A model generated the notes under the pieces. The model was given only the letters and a program-made list of their open reading frames with translations, was not told the origin of the DNA and made no database searches. Both the position numbers and the translations under genes were made by a program. 64,000 bases of DNA from RUG572 sp964386385 (GTDB lineage Bacteria > Verrucomicrobiota > Kiritimatiellia > RFP12 > UBA1067), in contig CAYLRN010000007.1 of assembly GCA_964386385.1 (NCBI GenBank), positions 70,171-134,170 of the forward strand, read 5' to 3'. Shown one piece after another: positions 23,384 through 32,433 of the stretch (position 1 is its first letter; each line of letters opens with the position of its first letter).

Positions 23384-26062
23384 TCAGCGGATGAGGACGA
23401 GGAATCCGGAGGGGTTCTTGCCGACGACCTTGCCGACGCGCGCGAAGGGGGTCTTGTCGTTCAGGAAGAAGGGCTTCGCGCCGACCTTGTCCCAGAGCGC
23501 GGGCATTCCGTTTTCTCCGCCCAGGCGCACGGGGACGAAATTGCGCACGAGGACTCCGTCCTGCCAGACCTTCATCCCGTAGATCCGCGCGCGCGAGGTC
23601 TGCTTTGCCTCGCCCTTCACGTTCTCGCCGAAGAGGTACATGGAAAGGCCGGTGTCAACTTCGAAGTCGCCCGCGCGGTCCAGCACGGTCTCGCCGTCCA
23701 CGGCGATCTGGATGCGGTCCGCCGCGAAGTCCGTCCGCACATGATATTTGCGGGCGGGGTCGACGTAGACGCCCTTTGCGGCCTCGTTCCATCCCATCTC
23801 CGCAGACGGGTCGCCCTTCTTGACGTAGAAGAAGCTCCCGCATCCGTAGCTGAACACGCTGCGCGCGTTGTGCCAGGGGTAGAAACGCATGGGGCCGTTG
23901 GCGGCGTTGTCCCCCTCGCCATCCACGCGTTCCCGGCCAGAGCCGAAGAAGCCGACGTCGCCGCCGACGTCTAGCCACGCCATGTCGAACTCCGCCACCA
24001 TGCCGCTGCGGCCGACGATTTCCATGTCCAGCCAATGTCTGCCGTCCGTCTCGAGGAATTCGACGAGATGCGTGGGGCGGAGGGCGGCGACGTCCTTCGC
24101 CGGGCCGATGCAGTGGTCCGGCAGGGGGAGGACGGTGAAGTAGACCTTGTCGCCCACGGCGTCGTAGAGGCCGGCGCGTCCGTTCTTCATGCAGGGGCTG
24201 AAGTCGCGCACGAGTTCGCCGTCCTGCCAGATCTTGAGTTCGTAGACGCGGGAGCGTCCGGCGTAGCGCAGACTCTTGTTTCCGACGTTCGCGCCGAAGA
24301 GGTAGAGGCTGCATCCCGCGTCGACCGGATCAGCCACCTGTTCGGAGACGTACTGCACTCCGTCCAGGGCGAGCGTCTGCGCGTCGGCCATGTACGACGC
24401 CTCGTATTCGTAGTCCCGGTCGACCGACAGCCCGATTCCGTCCGTGGTCTCCGCCGATGCCGTGGGATAGATTTTCGTCATGCCGTATCCGAACCAGAGC
24501 GCCCCGGCGGGCGAATGGATCAGGTACATGCGGTTGTTCGAGTCCGACGCGCAGGCGCCGAGGAAGGTGGTTTCGTTCAGCGAATCGACGTGCGAGAAGA
24601 AGTTGCCGCGAGTGCCGAGTGCGTTCCAGCGCATCTTCGCCGCGGCGGCGGTGCCGGTGCGCGCGCGGACGCCCGTGTCGAGGTACGTGCAGCCGGGCGA
24701 TTCAACGTACTCAAGGTAGTAGTCTGGTCTGCCGGAGGCCGTAATCGGCGCGGTGACGAGTTCGCCGCCCTGCGGATAGAAGATGCGCCTGTCGACGGCG
24801 TCGTAGAGCGCGACGCGGCCGTACTTGACGCATGGGAGGAAGTCGCGCACGAGCGCGCCGTCCTGCCAGATCTTGAGAGACCAGAGACGCGCCTTGCTCT
24901 TGTTCAGGGCCTCTTCGCCGACGTGGTTGGCGAAGAGGTAGAGGCTGCGGCCTGTGTCGTAGGACGCGGAGGAGGTGGCGGAGTAGACGCGTCGGCCGTC
25001 GACGTCCATCGTCTGGCTGCCGGCGTCAAGGGAGGTTTCGACGAGATAGCGCGTTCCCGCGGTGAAGAGTGTGTCGTCCGTCGCGCGGATGAACGTGCCG
25101 TAGCCGATTGCGGGCTTGTTGTCCCAGGCGGAATGCAGCAGGAAGACTCGGTCGTTCACGTCCAGGGACGAGCGGGCGTTGAGGAATGCGTAGTCGCCGT
25201 TGAGGTTGAGCCAGGCCATGTCCGCCCTGCACGACGTGCCGGAGCGTCCGGGCACCTCGACGTCCACGTACGCGCTGCCTGTCGAATCCGCGTACTCGAC
25301 GAAATAGTCCGGCTCGTTGTACGCGGCGTCGTACGCCAGGTCGTCCGTGCCGTCGATGGCGTAGAGGATGGCGTCGGAGACGGCGTCGTGGAGGCCGGCG
25401 CGGCCGTCCTTGAGGCAGGGCCTCAGGTCGCGGACGAGTTCGCCGTCCTGCCAGACCTTGAGGGAGTAGACGCGCGCCCACGCCCTGTTGGTGACGACGC
25501 CGTCCACGTTGTCCGCGAAGAGGTGGAGGTTGAGGCCTGTGTCCGAAAGACCGTCTGCCACGACCGGGCACGGCGCGTTGGTGACGTCCGAGTAGTAGGC
25601 GGGATAGTAGATGCGGTCTCCCCATTCGGGACGCAGGAGCGCGAACGTCATCGCCGTCTGCGTCTCGTTCGTAGTGAAGAACTCGACGGTCGCGGTGAAG
25701 TCGCGGTCCTTCTCCCACTGGTAGTTCGTCCATTGATTGGGGCGCAGCAGGGTGGCCTCCGAGCCGAAGCCGAAGACCGCATTGCCATTGGCGGTGCTCG
25801 AATGGATGAACTCCGCGCGGGAGGCGTCGTCGCCGGTCTTCGCGGCGCCGAGAAGGCACATTTCGCCGTTGCGCTCGGCCGTCCACCGGAACTTGACCTG
25901 GACCTTCGTGTCCGCGCGCCCGACGACGCCGACGTCGACGGCGGAACGTCCATGCGCCTCGACGTACTCAAGCCATGCGTCGGGCGTCTCCGCCCGCGTC
26001 ATCCCGGCGCCAAGCAGCGCAAGCCCGCACGCCGCGCAGGCCATCATGTGTCCGTTCGCCAT
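23384..26062 (-). CDS. Exported surface protein with four LamG-like repeats
   Basis: 892 residues. AAAGGAG precedes the ATG, and residues 1-24 form a signal peptide ending near TRAE. The protein is built of four tandem domains of ~195-220 residues. Each starts with a Y-x-EY-x-(D/E)-(S/T) strand, has a (Y/H)LF-x-x-NV strand late on, and ends with (L/M)K(V/I)WQDG-x-LVR(D/N)F-x-P. The WQDG motif is at residues 204, 399, 612 and 833. This is a concanavalin A/LamG-type jelly-roll arrangement, suited to carbohydrate or protein binding on the cell surface. No catalytic residues or anchoring motif are evident. The last repeat ends with a short unique tail (FARVGKVVGKNP). Confidence 0.8.
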   Translation of the reverse strand: MANGHMMACAACGLALLGAGMTRAETPDAWLEYVEAHGRSAVDVGVVGRADTKVQVKFRWTAERNGEMCLLGAAKTGDDASRAEFIHSSTANGNAVFGFGSEATLLRPNQWTNYQWEKDRDFTATVEFFTTNETQTAMTFALLRPEWGDRIYYPAYYSDVTNAPCPVVADGLSDTGLNLHLFADNVDGVVTNRAWARVYSLKVWQDGELVRDLRPCLKDGRAGLHDAVSDAILYAIDGTDDLAYDAAYNEPDYFVEYADSTGSAYVDVEVPGRSGTSCRADMAWLNLNGDYAFLNARSSLDVNDRVFLLHSAWDNKPAIGYGTFIRATDDTLFTAGTRYLVETSLDAGSQTMDVDGRRVYSATSSASYDTGRSLYLFANHVGEEALNKSKARLWSLKIWQDGALVRDFLPCVKYGRVALYDAVDRRIFYPQGGELVTAPITASGRPDYYLEYVESPGCTYLDTGVRARTGTAAAAKMRWNALGTRGNFFSHVDSLNETTFLGACASDSNNRMYLIHSPAGALWFGYGMTKIYPTASAETTDGIGLSVDRDYEYEASYMADAQTLALDGVQYVSEQVADPVDAGCSLYLFGANVGNKSLRYAGRSRVYELKIWQDGELVRDFSPCMKNGRAGLYDAVGDKVYFTVLPLPDHCIGPAKDVAALRPTHLVEFLETDGRHWLDMEIVGRSGMVAEFDMAWLDVGGDVGFFGSGRERVDGEGDNAANGPMRFYPWHNARSVFSYGCGSFFYVKKGDPSAEMGWNEAAKGVYVDPARKYHVRTDFAADRIQIAVDGETVLDRAGDFEVDTGLSMYLFGENVKGEAKQTSRARIYGMKVWQDGVLVRNFVPVRLGGENGMPALWDKVGAKPFFLNDKTPFARVGKVVGKNPSGFLVLIR

Positions 26063-26126
26063 GCCCGTCTCCTTTGACTGTTAGGAAGTCCGTCTGCCAA
26101 AAATGCAATCCGACATTCACGAGACA

Positions 26127-26154
26127 ATTATATCTGTTTTTTTTTCCCTGTCAA
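26127..26154 (-). promoter_or_regulatory. Near-consensus promoter of the LamG-like gene
   Basis: On the minus strand TTGACA, 16-bp A-rich spacer (nine A in a row), TATAAT; 64 bp before the ATG. This is the closest match to the sigma-70 consensus in the window. Confidence 0.85.
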
Positions 26155-26170
26155 TCGGCGGGGCCAAGGA

Positions 26171-26739
26171 GATTAAGTGATTAAGTGGTTAAGTGGTCAA
26201 GCGAGTGGATGACCGGGTGGTCAAGCGGTTAAGTGGATAGATGATCGGATGGTCAAGCGAGTGGGCGGCGGACGCGCGGGAGCGCGTCCCTCCCACGGGG
26301 ACGGCCATCCGGTAGGGCGGGGCGTCCCGCCCCGCCGCCGCGGACGAAACGGCGCGACGTCGCAATTCCGTCGCGGAAAAAGGCGGAACAGACGTATTTT
26401 CGGTAGGGCGCGACGTCTCGTCGCGCCGTTTCGCCGATGGCGGCGCGTGAGGACACGCGCCCGCCCGATGCGCAGACGGATGCGGCGGGGCGGGACGCCC
26501 CGCCCTACCAGATTGGCAGTTCAACCGCATTCTGTGGTATAATGGCGCAAGGCATGAAAGACATGACCGCCGGATGCCGGCGGCCATGTGGTTAAGTAGT
26601 TAAGTGATTAAGCAGTTGAGTAGGCAAGGGTTGAGTAGACAAGTGGTCAAGCAGTTAAGCGGGAAGCCTCTGCCCGCGCACTGACGCACTTGACCACTTG
26701 ACTGCTTAACCTCTTGATCTTGCTGGCGGAGAATGCACG
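26171..26739. other. Gene-free stretch of repeats between divergent genes
   Basis: No coding potential seen. Octamer arrays (TTAAGTGG and TCAAGCGG-type variants) at 26171-26265 and 26587-26718, the second with reverse-complement units at its far end so that it could fold into a long hairpin. Palindromes at 26271-26290, 26316-26336, 26407-26427 and 26484-26504, plus a looser GGACACGCGCC one near 26450. The -10 of the next gene is at 26539. Confidence 0.75.
26536..26544 (+). promoter_or_regulatory. Extended -10 upstream of the HzsA-like gene
   Basis: TGG-TATAAT; TTGGCA lies 19 bp upstream (26514-26519). If used, the mRNA leader would be ~190 nt and include the second octamer array. Confidence 0.5.
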
Positions 26740-29700
26740 ATGAAGAGACTTCTGGTGATGGCGGCTGTGGCCGCGGCGGTTCTCGCCTGCCGGGCGGAGA
26801 GCCGCAAGGACAGGGCGATCAGGCGCCTTCAGGCAGTCAAGGCGGAGAGCGTGCGCATGGCGTGGGCCGACATGGCGAAGCGCTGGCCGGACAGGTTCGA
26901 GGCGAACCCCGCCTGGCTGCGCGACTTCGAGAAGACGCAGAAGCGTCTGCTTGACTCGATGATGGGCGACTGGGGGCCCTACTACGGCGAACTCGAGCCG
27001 GTCGCCGGCGCGGAGAAGTTCCTCGCCGACCTGCGCGCGCGCCTCCTCTCCAACCCTCTCCTCGACTGCGACAGGCTGCTCGTCGTCCGCCGCCGCCCCG
27101 ACCGGCTCGGCCTCCACCAGAACTGGCAGCAGCCGCGCGACGTCGCAAGCTGTCAGAACGAACTCGGCATCCTCTCCAACCTGCGCGCCGCCCCGTCGTT
27201 CGCCGCCGCAGACGAGACGAAGAGCGGCTACATCGGCGAGCTCTGCCTCCACTGGGACGGACGGCGCGTGATGTACACGAGAAGGACGGACCGCACGGAC
27301 AGGCCGCCGAAGTCGCGCGGCTCGCGTCCCGTGGAGACGATCGACCGCGTCTTCGAGCTCGACCTCTCCCGGCCCGGCGCGAAGCCGCGCGAACTGCCGC
27401 TCATCCCCGACGCCGACGTCAACTGCTACGCCGGCTGCTACCTCCCCGACGGCGCCGTCATCTTCATCTCCGACGCCTCCATGGTCGGCGTCCCCTGCGT
27501 TGTCGGACACAGCTGGGTGGGAAGCCTCTACCGCAGGGAGCCCGACGGCGCGATCCGCCGCCTGACGTTCGACCAGGACAACAACTGGTGCCCCAACGTC
27601 ATGCCCGACGGGCGAGTCATGTTTCTCCACTGGGAGTACGCCGACATCACCCACTACTGCTCGCGCATCCTCTTCACGATGAACCCGGACGGCACCACGC
27701 AGCGCGCCTGCTACGGCAGCGATTCCTACTGGCCGAACGCGCTCTTCAACGCCCGCCCATGCCCCGACAACCCCGACATGTTCACGGCCATTGTCACAGG
27801 ACATCACGGCCAGCCCCGCTACGGCGAGCTGACGCTCTTCGACGTGAACAGGGGGCGCAAGCGCGCGGACGGCGTCGTCCAGCGCTTCACCGAGCGCGGA
27901 AAGAAGGTGGAGCCGATCGTGCGCGACCGCCTGGCGGACTACTCCTGGCCGAAGTTCTGCCACCCCTGGCCGCTGTCCTCGTCGTACGTCGTCGTCGCCG
28001 CGCGTCCGACGGAGAAGGACGGCTGGGGACTCTACCTCGCGGACGAGTTCGACAACCTGACGCCCATCGTCGAGGACGCCGCCAACGTCTACATGGAGCC
28101 GATTCCCCTGCAGCCGGCGAAGACGCCGCCCGTGATCGCGTCCCGCGTCGACCCCGCCTCCACCACCGGCCTCATGAAGGTCACGGACGTCTACGACGGT
28201 CTCGGCCTCCGCGGCGTCCCGCGCGGGACGGTCAAGTCCCTGCGCCTCTACACCTATTCGTTCGCCTACCGCTGGATGGGCGGCGAGACCGACCACCACG
28301 GTCTCGACGGTCCATGGGACATAAAGCGAATCATCGGCACCGTCCCGGTCGAGGCCGACGGCTCCGCCTACTTCACCGTGCCCGCGAACCTTCCCGTCTC
28401 CATCCAGCCGCTCGACGCCAAGGGCCGCGCCGTGCAGCTCATGCGCAGCTGGACGCAGTCGATGCCGGGTGAAATGGCCTCGTGCAGCGGCTGCCACGAG
28501 GAGAACCAGGCCAGCGCCGGGCCGAACCACCGCCTTTTGGCAATGGAGCGCAAGGCCTCCGCGATAAAGCCCTGGCACGGGCCCGAGCGCGGCTTCGACT
28601 TCCGCCGAGAAGTGCAGCCCGTCCTGGACCGCTACTGCGTCTCGTGCCACGACGGAAAGTCGAAGCTCGACCTGACGGACCGCCCGGAGATCTGCATCAA
28701 GACGAAGGAGACGTACTACATGAACGACGGCTTCTTCCCGCCGTCGTACGTTGCCCTCTGCTCGTACGTACGCAACCACACGCAGGAGGGGGACAACGAC
28801 GTCCTCTCGCCCTGCGACGTCGCGGCGGACACCACCGCGCTCGTGCAACTGCTCGAAAACGGACACCACGGCGTGCGGCTGGACGACGAGGCGTGGGACC
28901 GCATCGACACCTGGATTGACCTCAACCGCATGGGACACGGCACGTGGCACGAAACCGTCGGCACCAACCGCGTCGCCCATTTCGCCGCCCGCCGCGCCGA
29001 CCTCCAGAAACGCTATGCGAACGTCGTCGAGGACCACGAGAGGACGTACGGCATGGCCGTTCTGAAGACGCCCGCGCTTTCGCGCCTCCCCGCGCCGCCG
29101 AAGCCCGCCCCCGCGAAGATCCTTTCCGTCGGAACGCGCTCCGAACCGCTGCGCAGGACTCTCGACCTCGGCGGCGGAGTGTCCGTGGAGCTCGCGCGCA
29201 TCCCCGCCGGACGCTACGTGGACGCCTCGGGCGCGGAGGTGGAGATCGCGCGTCCGTACTGGATGGGCGTGGACGAGATAACGAACGAGCAGTACCGCCG
29301 CCTTGTGCCGTCGCACGACAGCGGACTTGAGCGCGGCGAGTTCATGCAGTTCACAGAGCAGGAGCGCGGATACCCGCTGAACGAGCCGGACCAGCCCGTC
29401 GTGCGCGTCTCCCGCGACGAGGCCGCCGCCTACTGCGCCGCGCTTGCGAAGAAGACGGGCGCGAAGGTGCGCCTGCCATCTGGCGGCGAATGGGAATGGG
29501 CCGCGCGCGCCGGCGCCGCGACGCCGCTCTGGTGGGGCGACCGCGACGTGGACTTCTCGAAGAAGGGCAACCTGGCGGACAGGACGTTCCGCCGGCAGGA
29601 CCGCTTCCGGGCGAACGTCCCCGGCATGGCCGTCCCGCCGTGGCGTCCGGCCGACGAGCGTTTTGACGACGGCTACCGCGTGAGCGCGCCCGTGGCGGCG

Positions 29701-29934
29701 TTCGAGCCGAATGCGTGGGGACTGCGCAACGCGCACGGGAACGTCTGGGAGTGGACGGCGGACGTCGTCTCCAACCGCCCCTTCGCCCGCCAGCCCGACG
29801 ATGCGCCGCGCGCAGTCGCCCGCGGCGGCTCGTGCTGGAGCCGTCCGAAGGACGCCGGCTTCGCCGCTCGCGTCTCCTACCGCACCTGGCAGAAGGTCCA
29901 CGACGTCGGCTTCCGCGTCCTCGTCGAGGAATGA
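26740..29934 (+). CDS. HzsA-like diheme protein fused to an FGE-like domain
   Basis: 1064 residues. The N-terminus (KRLLVMAAVAAAVLACRAE) has a lipobox LAC, so a lipoprotein is likely. Residues ~100-560 resemble the beta-propeller part of hydrazine synthase alpha-type proteins, with DGRVMFLHWEYAD and GSDSYWPNALFNARPCP. Two c-type heme sites follow: CSGCH at 582-586 and CVSCH at 633-637. Residues ~810-1064 form a formylglycine-generating-enzyme/sulfatase-modifying domain (IPAGRY, EITNEQYRRL, LPSGGEWEWAARAG, NVWEWTADV, RGGSCW). Only one of the two FGE catalytic Cys positions appears filled, so the domain may bind rather than catalyse. It is probably a periplasmic or outer-membrane redox protein. 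True hydrazine synthesis is not implied; relatives occur in non-anammox PVC bacteria. Confidence 0.65.
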   Translation: MKRLLVMAAVAAAVLACRAESRKDRAIRRLQAVKAESVRMAWADMAKRWPDRFEANPAWLRDFEKTQKRLLDSMMGDWGPYYGELEPVAGAEKFLADLRARLLSNPLLDCDRLLVVRRRPDRLGLHQNWQQPRDVASCQNELGILSNLRAAPSFAAADETKSGYIGELCLHWDGRRVMYTRRTDRTDRPPKSRGSRPVETIDRVFELDLSRPGAKPRELPLIPDADVNCYAGCYLPDGAVIFISDASMVGVPCVVGHSWVGSLYRREPDGAIRRLTFDQDNNWCPNVMPDGRVMFLHWEYADITHYCSRILFTMNPDGTTQRACYGSDSYWPNALFNARPCPDNPDMFTAIVTGHHGQPRYGELTLFDVNRGRKRADGVVQRFTERGKKVEPIVRDRLADYSWPKFCHPWPLSSSYVVVAARPTEKDGWGLYLADEFDNLTPIVEDAANVYMEPIPLQPAKTPPVIASRVDPASTTGLMKVTDVYDGLGLRGVPRGTVKSLRLYTYSFAYRWMGGETDHHGLDGPWDIKRIIGTVPVEADGSAYFTVPANLPVSIQPLDAKGRAVQLMRSWTQSMPGEMASCSGCHEENQASAGPNHRLLAMERKASAIKPWHGPERGFDFRREVQPVLDRYCVSCHDGKSKLDLTDRPEICIKTKETYYMNDGFFPPSYVALCSYVRNHTQEGDNDVLSPCDVAADTTALVQLLENGHHGVRLDDEAWDRIDTWIDLNRMGHGTWHETVGTNRVAHFAARRADLQKRYANVVEDHERTYGMAVLKTPALSRLPAPPKPAPAKILSVGTRSEPLRRTLDLGGGVSVELARIPAGRYVDASGAEVEIARPYWMGVDEITNEQYRRLVPSHDSGLERGEFMQFTEQERGYPLNEPDQPVVRVSRDEAAAYCAALAKKTGAKVRLPSGGEWEWAARAGAATPLWWGDRDVDFSKKGNLADRTFRRQDRFRANVPGMAVPPWRPADERFDDGYRVSAPVAAFEPNAWGLRNAHGNVWEWTADVVSNRPFARQPDDAPRAVARGGSCWSRPKDAGFAARVSYRTWQKVHDVGFRVLVEE

Positions 29935-29959
29935 GCGGCGACGTCCCCGATTCGCGTTC

Positions 29960-29988
29960 TTGCGTTTCATGCCTTGAAAGTGTATAAT
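29960..29988 (+). promoter_or_regulatory. Promoter of the aldolase gene
   Basis: TTGCGT (29960-29965), 17-bp spacer, TATAAT (29983-29988), 32 bp before the ATG. Confidence 0.8.
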
Positions 29989-30020
29989 GGCAGCCATTCT
30001 TTTTCACGAAAGGAAGAACA

Positions 30021-31025
30021 ATGAAGGAAGTCAGCTACAAGGAACTTGGCCTCGTCAACACGAAGGAGATGTTTGCGAAGGCCGTTAAGGGCGGATATGC
30101 GATTCCGGCCTTCAACTTCAACACGATGGAGCAGATGCAGGCCATCGTCCAGGCCGCCGTCGAGACGAAGTCGCCCGTCATCATGCAGGTCTCCAAGGGC
30201 GCGCGCAAGTACGCCAACCCCACGATCCTCCGCTACATGGCGCAGGGCGCGGTCGAATACGCCAAGGAACTGGGCTGCGCCAATCCGCAGATCGTCCTTC
30301 ACCTCGACCACGGCGACAGCTTCGAGACGTGCAAGAGCTGCATCGACATGGGCTTCTCCAGCGTCATGATCGACGGCTCGTCCCTTCCCTTCGAGAAGAA
30401 CATCGAAGTCACGAAGCAGGTCGTCGACTACGCGCACGCGCACGACGTCACGGTTGAGGCCGAGCTCGGCGTCCTGGCCGGCGTCGAGGACGAAGTCGCC
30501 GCCGAGGAGAGCCACTACACTAAGCCGGAGGAAGTGATCGAGTTCGCCACGAAGACGGGCTGCGACTCCCTCGCCATCTCGATTGGCACGTCCCACGGCG
30601 CCTACAAGTTCAAGCCGGAGCAGTGCACGCGCGACCCCAAGACGGGCAAGCTCGTCCCGCCGCCGCTGGCGTTCGACGTCCTCGCCGAAATCGAGAAGAA
30701 GCTCCCCGGCTTCCCGATTGTCCTCCACGGCTCGTCCTCCGTCCCGCAGGACGAGGTCGACACGATCAACAAGTTCGGCGGCAAGCTCCCCGACGCGGTG
30801 GGCATCCCCGAAGAGCAGCTTCGCCAGGCAGCGAAGAGCGCCGTGTGCAAGATCAACATCGACTCCGACTCCCGCCTCGCGATGACGGCCGCCATCCGCC
30901 AGCACTTCGCGGAGCATCCGGACCACTTCGACCCGCGCCAGTACCTCACCCCCGCGCGCGACAACATGAAGAAGATGTACGTCCACAAGATCGTCAACGT
31001 GCTTGGCTCCAACGACAAGCTGTAA
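30021..31025 (+). CDS. fba: Class II fructose-bisphosphate aldolase
   Basis: 334 residues; GAAAGGAAG precedes the ATG. Zinc and catalytic residues are visible: HLDHGD (Asp96, His97), EAELG (Glu148 region), GTSHGAYK (His192) and LHGSSSVP (His236), followed by KINIDSDSRLAMT, the phosphate-binding loop. The enzyme cleaves fructose-1,6-bisphosphate to glyceraldehyde-3-phosphate and dihydroxyacetone phosphate in glycolysis. The insertion TRDPKTGKLVPPPLAFDVL and the ~334 length fit the class IIA/B branch found in many PVC bacteria. It has its own strong promoter. A TTCCCG/CGGGAA hairpin at 31040-31056 follows the stop but has no T-run. Confidence 0.95.
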   Translation: MKEVSYKELGLVNTKEMFAKAVKGGYAIPAFNFNTMEQMQAIVQAAVETKSPVIMQVSKGARKYANPTILRYMAQGAVEYAKELGCANPQIVLHLDHGDSFETCKSCIDMGFSSVMIDGSSLPFEKNIEVTKQVVDYAHAHDVTVEAELGVLAGVEDEVAAEESHYTKPEEVIEFATKTGCDSLAISIGTSHGAYKFKPEQCTRDPKTGKLVPPPLAFDVLAEIEKKLPGFPIVLHGSSSVPQDEVDTINKFGGKLPDAVGIPEEQLRQAAKSAVCKINIDSDSRLAMTAAIRQHFAEHPDHFDPRQYLTPARDNMKKMYVHKIVNVLGSNDKL

Positions 31026-31164
31026 GGTCTTGAATCCGGTTCCCGAACGACGGGAAGCAGGACAGGGGCGTCGTCCGGTCACGGTCGGCGTCCCTGGCTT
31101 TCGTTGAAGGAATGGCGCTGCGTGCTGGAATGCCGCCTGTTCGGCGGCGAATGATGAAGGGCGG

Positions 31165-31205
31165 AATGCATGGAAGACATGGAATGCACGGAATACATGG
31201 ACACG
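31165..31205. repeat. Degenerate 9-bp tandem repeat (CATGGAANN)
   Basis: Units catggaaga, catggaatg, cacggaata, catggacac run across the ribosome-binding region of the next gene. Confidence 0.5.
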
Positions 31206-32393
31206 ATCACATTGGCATTCGACCGCGACTATCCGACGCGGCGTCGCCATCCGTGGGTGTTCTCCGGCGCTGTCTATCTTCGCGAGGGATGCCCGGTGCG
31301 TGGGGGGACGGTGCGGGTCTGCAACGCGAAGGGCGAGACGCTGGGATACGGCAGCTATTCCTCCAGAAGCCAGATTCGCGTAAGGATGCTTTCCTTCAAC
31401 GCGGCGAAATGCCCTGACGACGAATTTGTCGCGGGACTCGTCTCCGCCGCCGTCGCGCGCCGGGCCGCCTTCCGCGCCACTGGGACGACGAACGCGATGC
31501 GGCTCGTCAACGCGGAGAGCGACGGACTCCCCGGCGTCGTCGCCGACGAATACGACGGCTGGGTCGTCGTCCAGCTGGCGAGCGCGGGCGCGGAGTTCTG
31601 GAAGAAGGCGATCGTCTCCGCCCTCATGGACTCCGTGCCCGGCTGCAAGGGCGTCTACAACCGCAGCGACGTCGCGTCGCGGAGGCACGAGGGGCTTAAG
31701 GAGGAGACGGGACTTCTCGCCGGCGACGAGCCGCCCGAGCTCATTGAAGTGCACGAGGGCGCCATCCGATATCTCGTGGACGTCAGGCATGGACACAAGA
31801 CCGGCTTCTACCTCGACCAGCGCGAAGCCCGCGCGCAGGTCGCCGCCTACGCCGCCGGCGCGGACGTCCTCAACTGCTTCTCCTACACCGGCGGGTTCGG
31901 GCTTTCCGCGCTCGCCGGCGGCGCCGCGCATGTCACGCACCTCGACGTCTCCGCTTCGGCGCTTGAACTTGCGCGGCGCAACACGGAACTCTGCGGCGAA
32001 CGTTTCATGGGACGCAGCGAGTTCGTGGAGGCCGACGTCTTCAAGCAGCTCCGCCTCTATCGCGACATGAGGCGCAGTTTCGACCTTATCGTGCTCGATC
32101 CGCCGAAGTTCGCGGACACGAAGAAGGGTCTGATGCGCGCCGCGCGCGGCTACAAGGACATCAACCTCCTGGCGATGAAGCTCCTGCGCCCAGGCGGCGT
32201 CCTCGCCACGTTCTCCTGCTCCGGCGCGGTGACGCCCGAGCTCTTCGGCAAGATCTGCGCCGAGGCCGCTTTCGACGCCCGACGCGACTTCCAGGTCATT
32301 GCGCAGACGCGCCAGGCCGCCGACCACCCCGTCTCGCTTTCCTTCCCCGAAGGCCTCTACCTGAAGGGGCTTCTCCTCCGCTCGTCGTCGTGA
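31197..32393 (+). CDS. Class I rRNA large-subunit methyltransferase (RlmI/YccW family)
   Basis: 398 residues from the ATG at 31197; an in-frame ATG at 31170 is possible but lies inside a 9-bp repeat, and family members begin close to 'L-x-x-x-R-x-x-RHPWVFSGA', as here. Residues 1-75 form a PUA-like domain; the SAM-binding Rossmann domain starts near residue 195 with DVRHGHKTGFYLDQREAR and continues with NCFSYTGGFGL, the motif I region, and FDLIVLDPPKFA (motif IV). RlmI-type enzymes make 5-methylcytosine in 23S rRNA. No operon partner upstream. The substrate position is inferred from the family. Confidence 0.88.
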   Translation: MDTITLAFDRDYPTRRRHPWVFSGAVYLREGCPVRGGTVRVCNAKGETLGYGSYSSRSQIRVRMLSFNAAKCPDDEFVAGLVSAAVARRAAFRATGTTNAMRLVNAESDGLPGVVADEYDGWVVVQLASAGAEFWKKAIVSALMDSVPGCKGVYNRSDVASRRHEGLKEETGLLAGDEPPELIEVHEGAIRYLVDVRHGHKTGFYLDQREARAQVAAYAAGADVLNCFSYTGGFGLSALAGGAAHVTHLDVSASALELARRNTELCGERFMGRSEFVEADVFKQLRLYRDMRRSFDLIVLDPPKFADTKKGLMRAARGYKDINLLAMKLLRPGGVLATFSCSGAVTPELFGKICAEAAFDARRDFQVIAQTRQAADHPVSLSFPEGLYLKGLLLRSSS

Positions 32394-32433
32394 CGGCGGC
32401 TATGTCCGTCAACTTGCAACTTGGAGAGACCTG

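Noticed and set aside
26740..29934. Anammox hydrazine synthase
   Set aside because: Only alpha-like features; beta and gamma subunits and hydrazine dehydrogenase are absent, and the FGE fusion is foreign to anammox enzymes.
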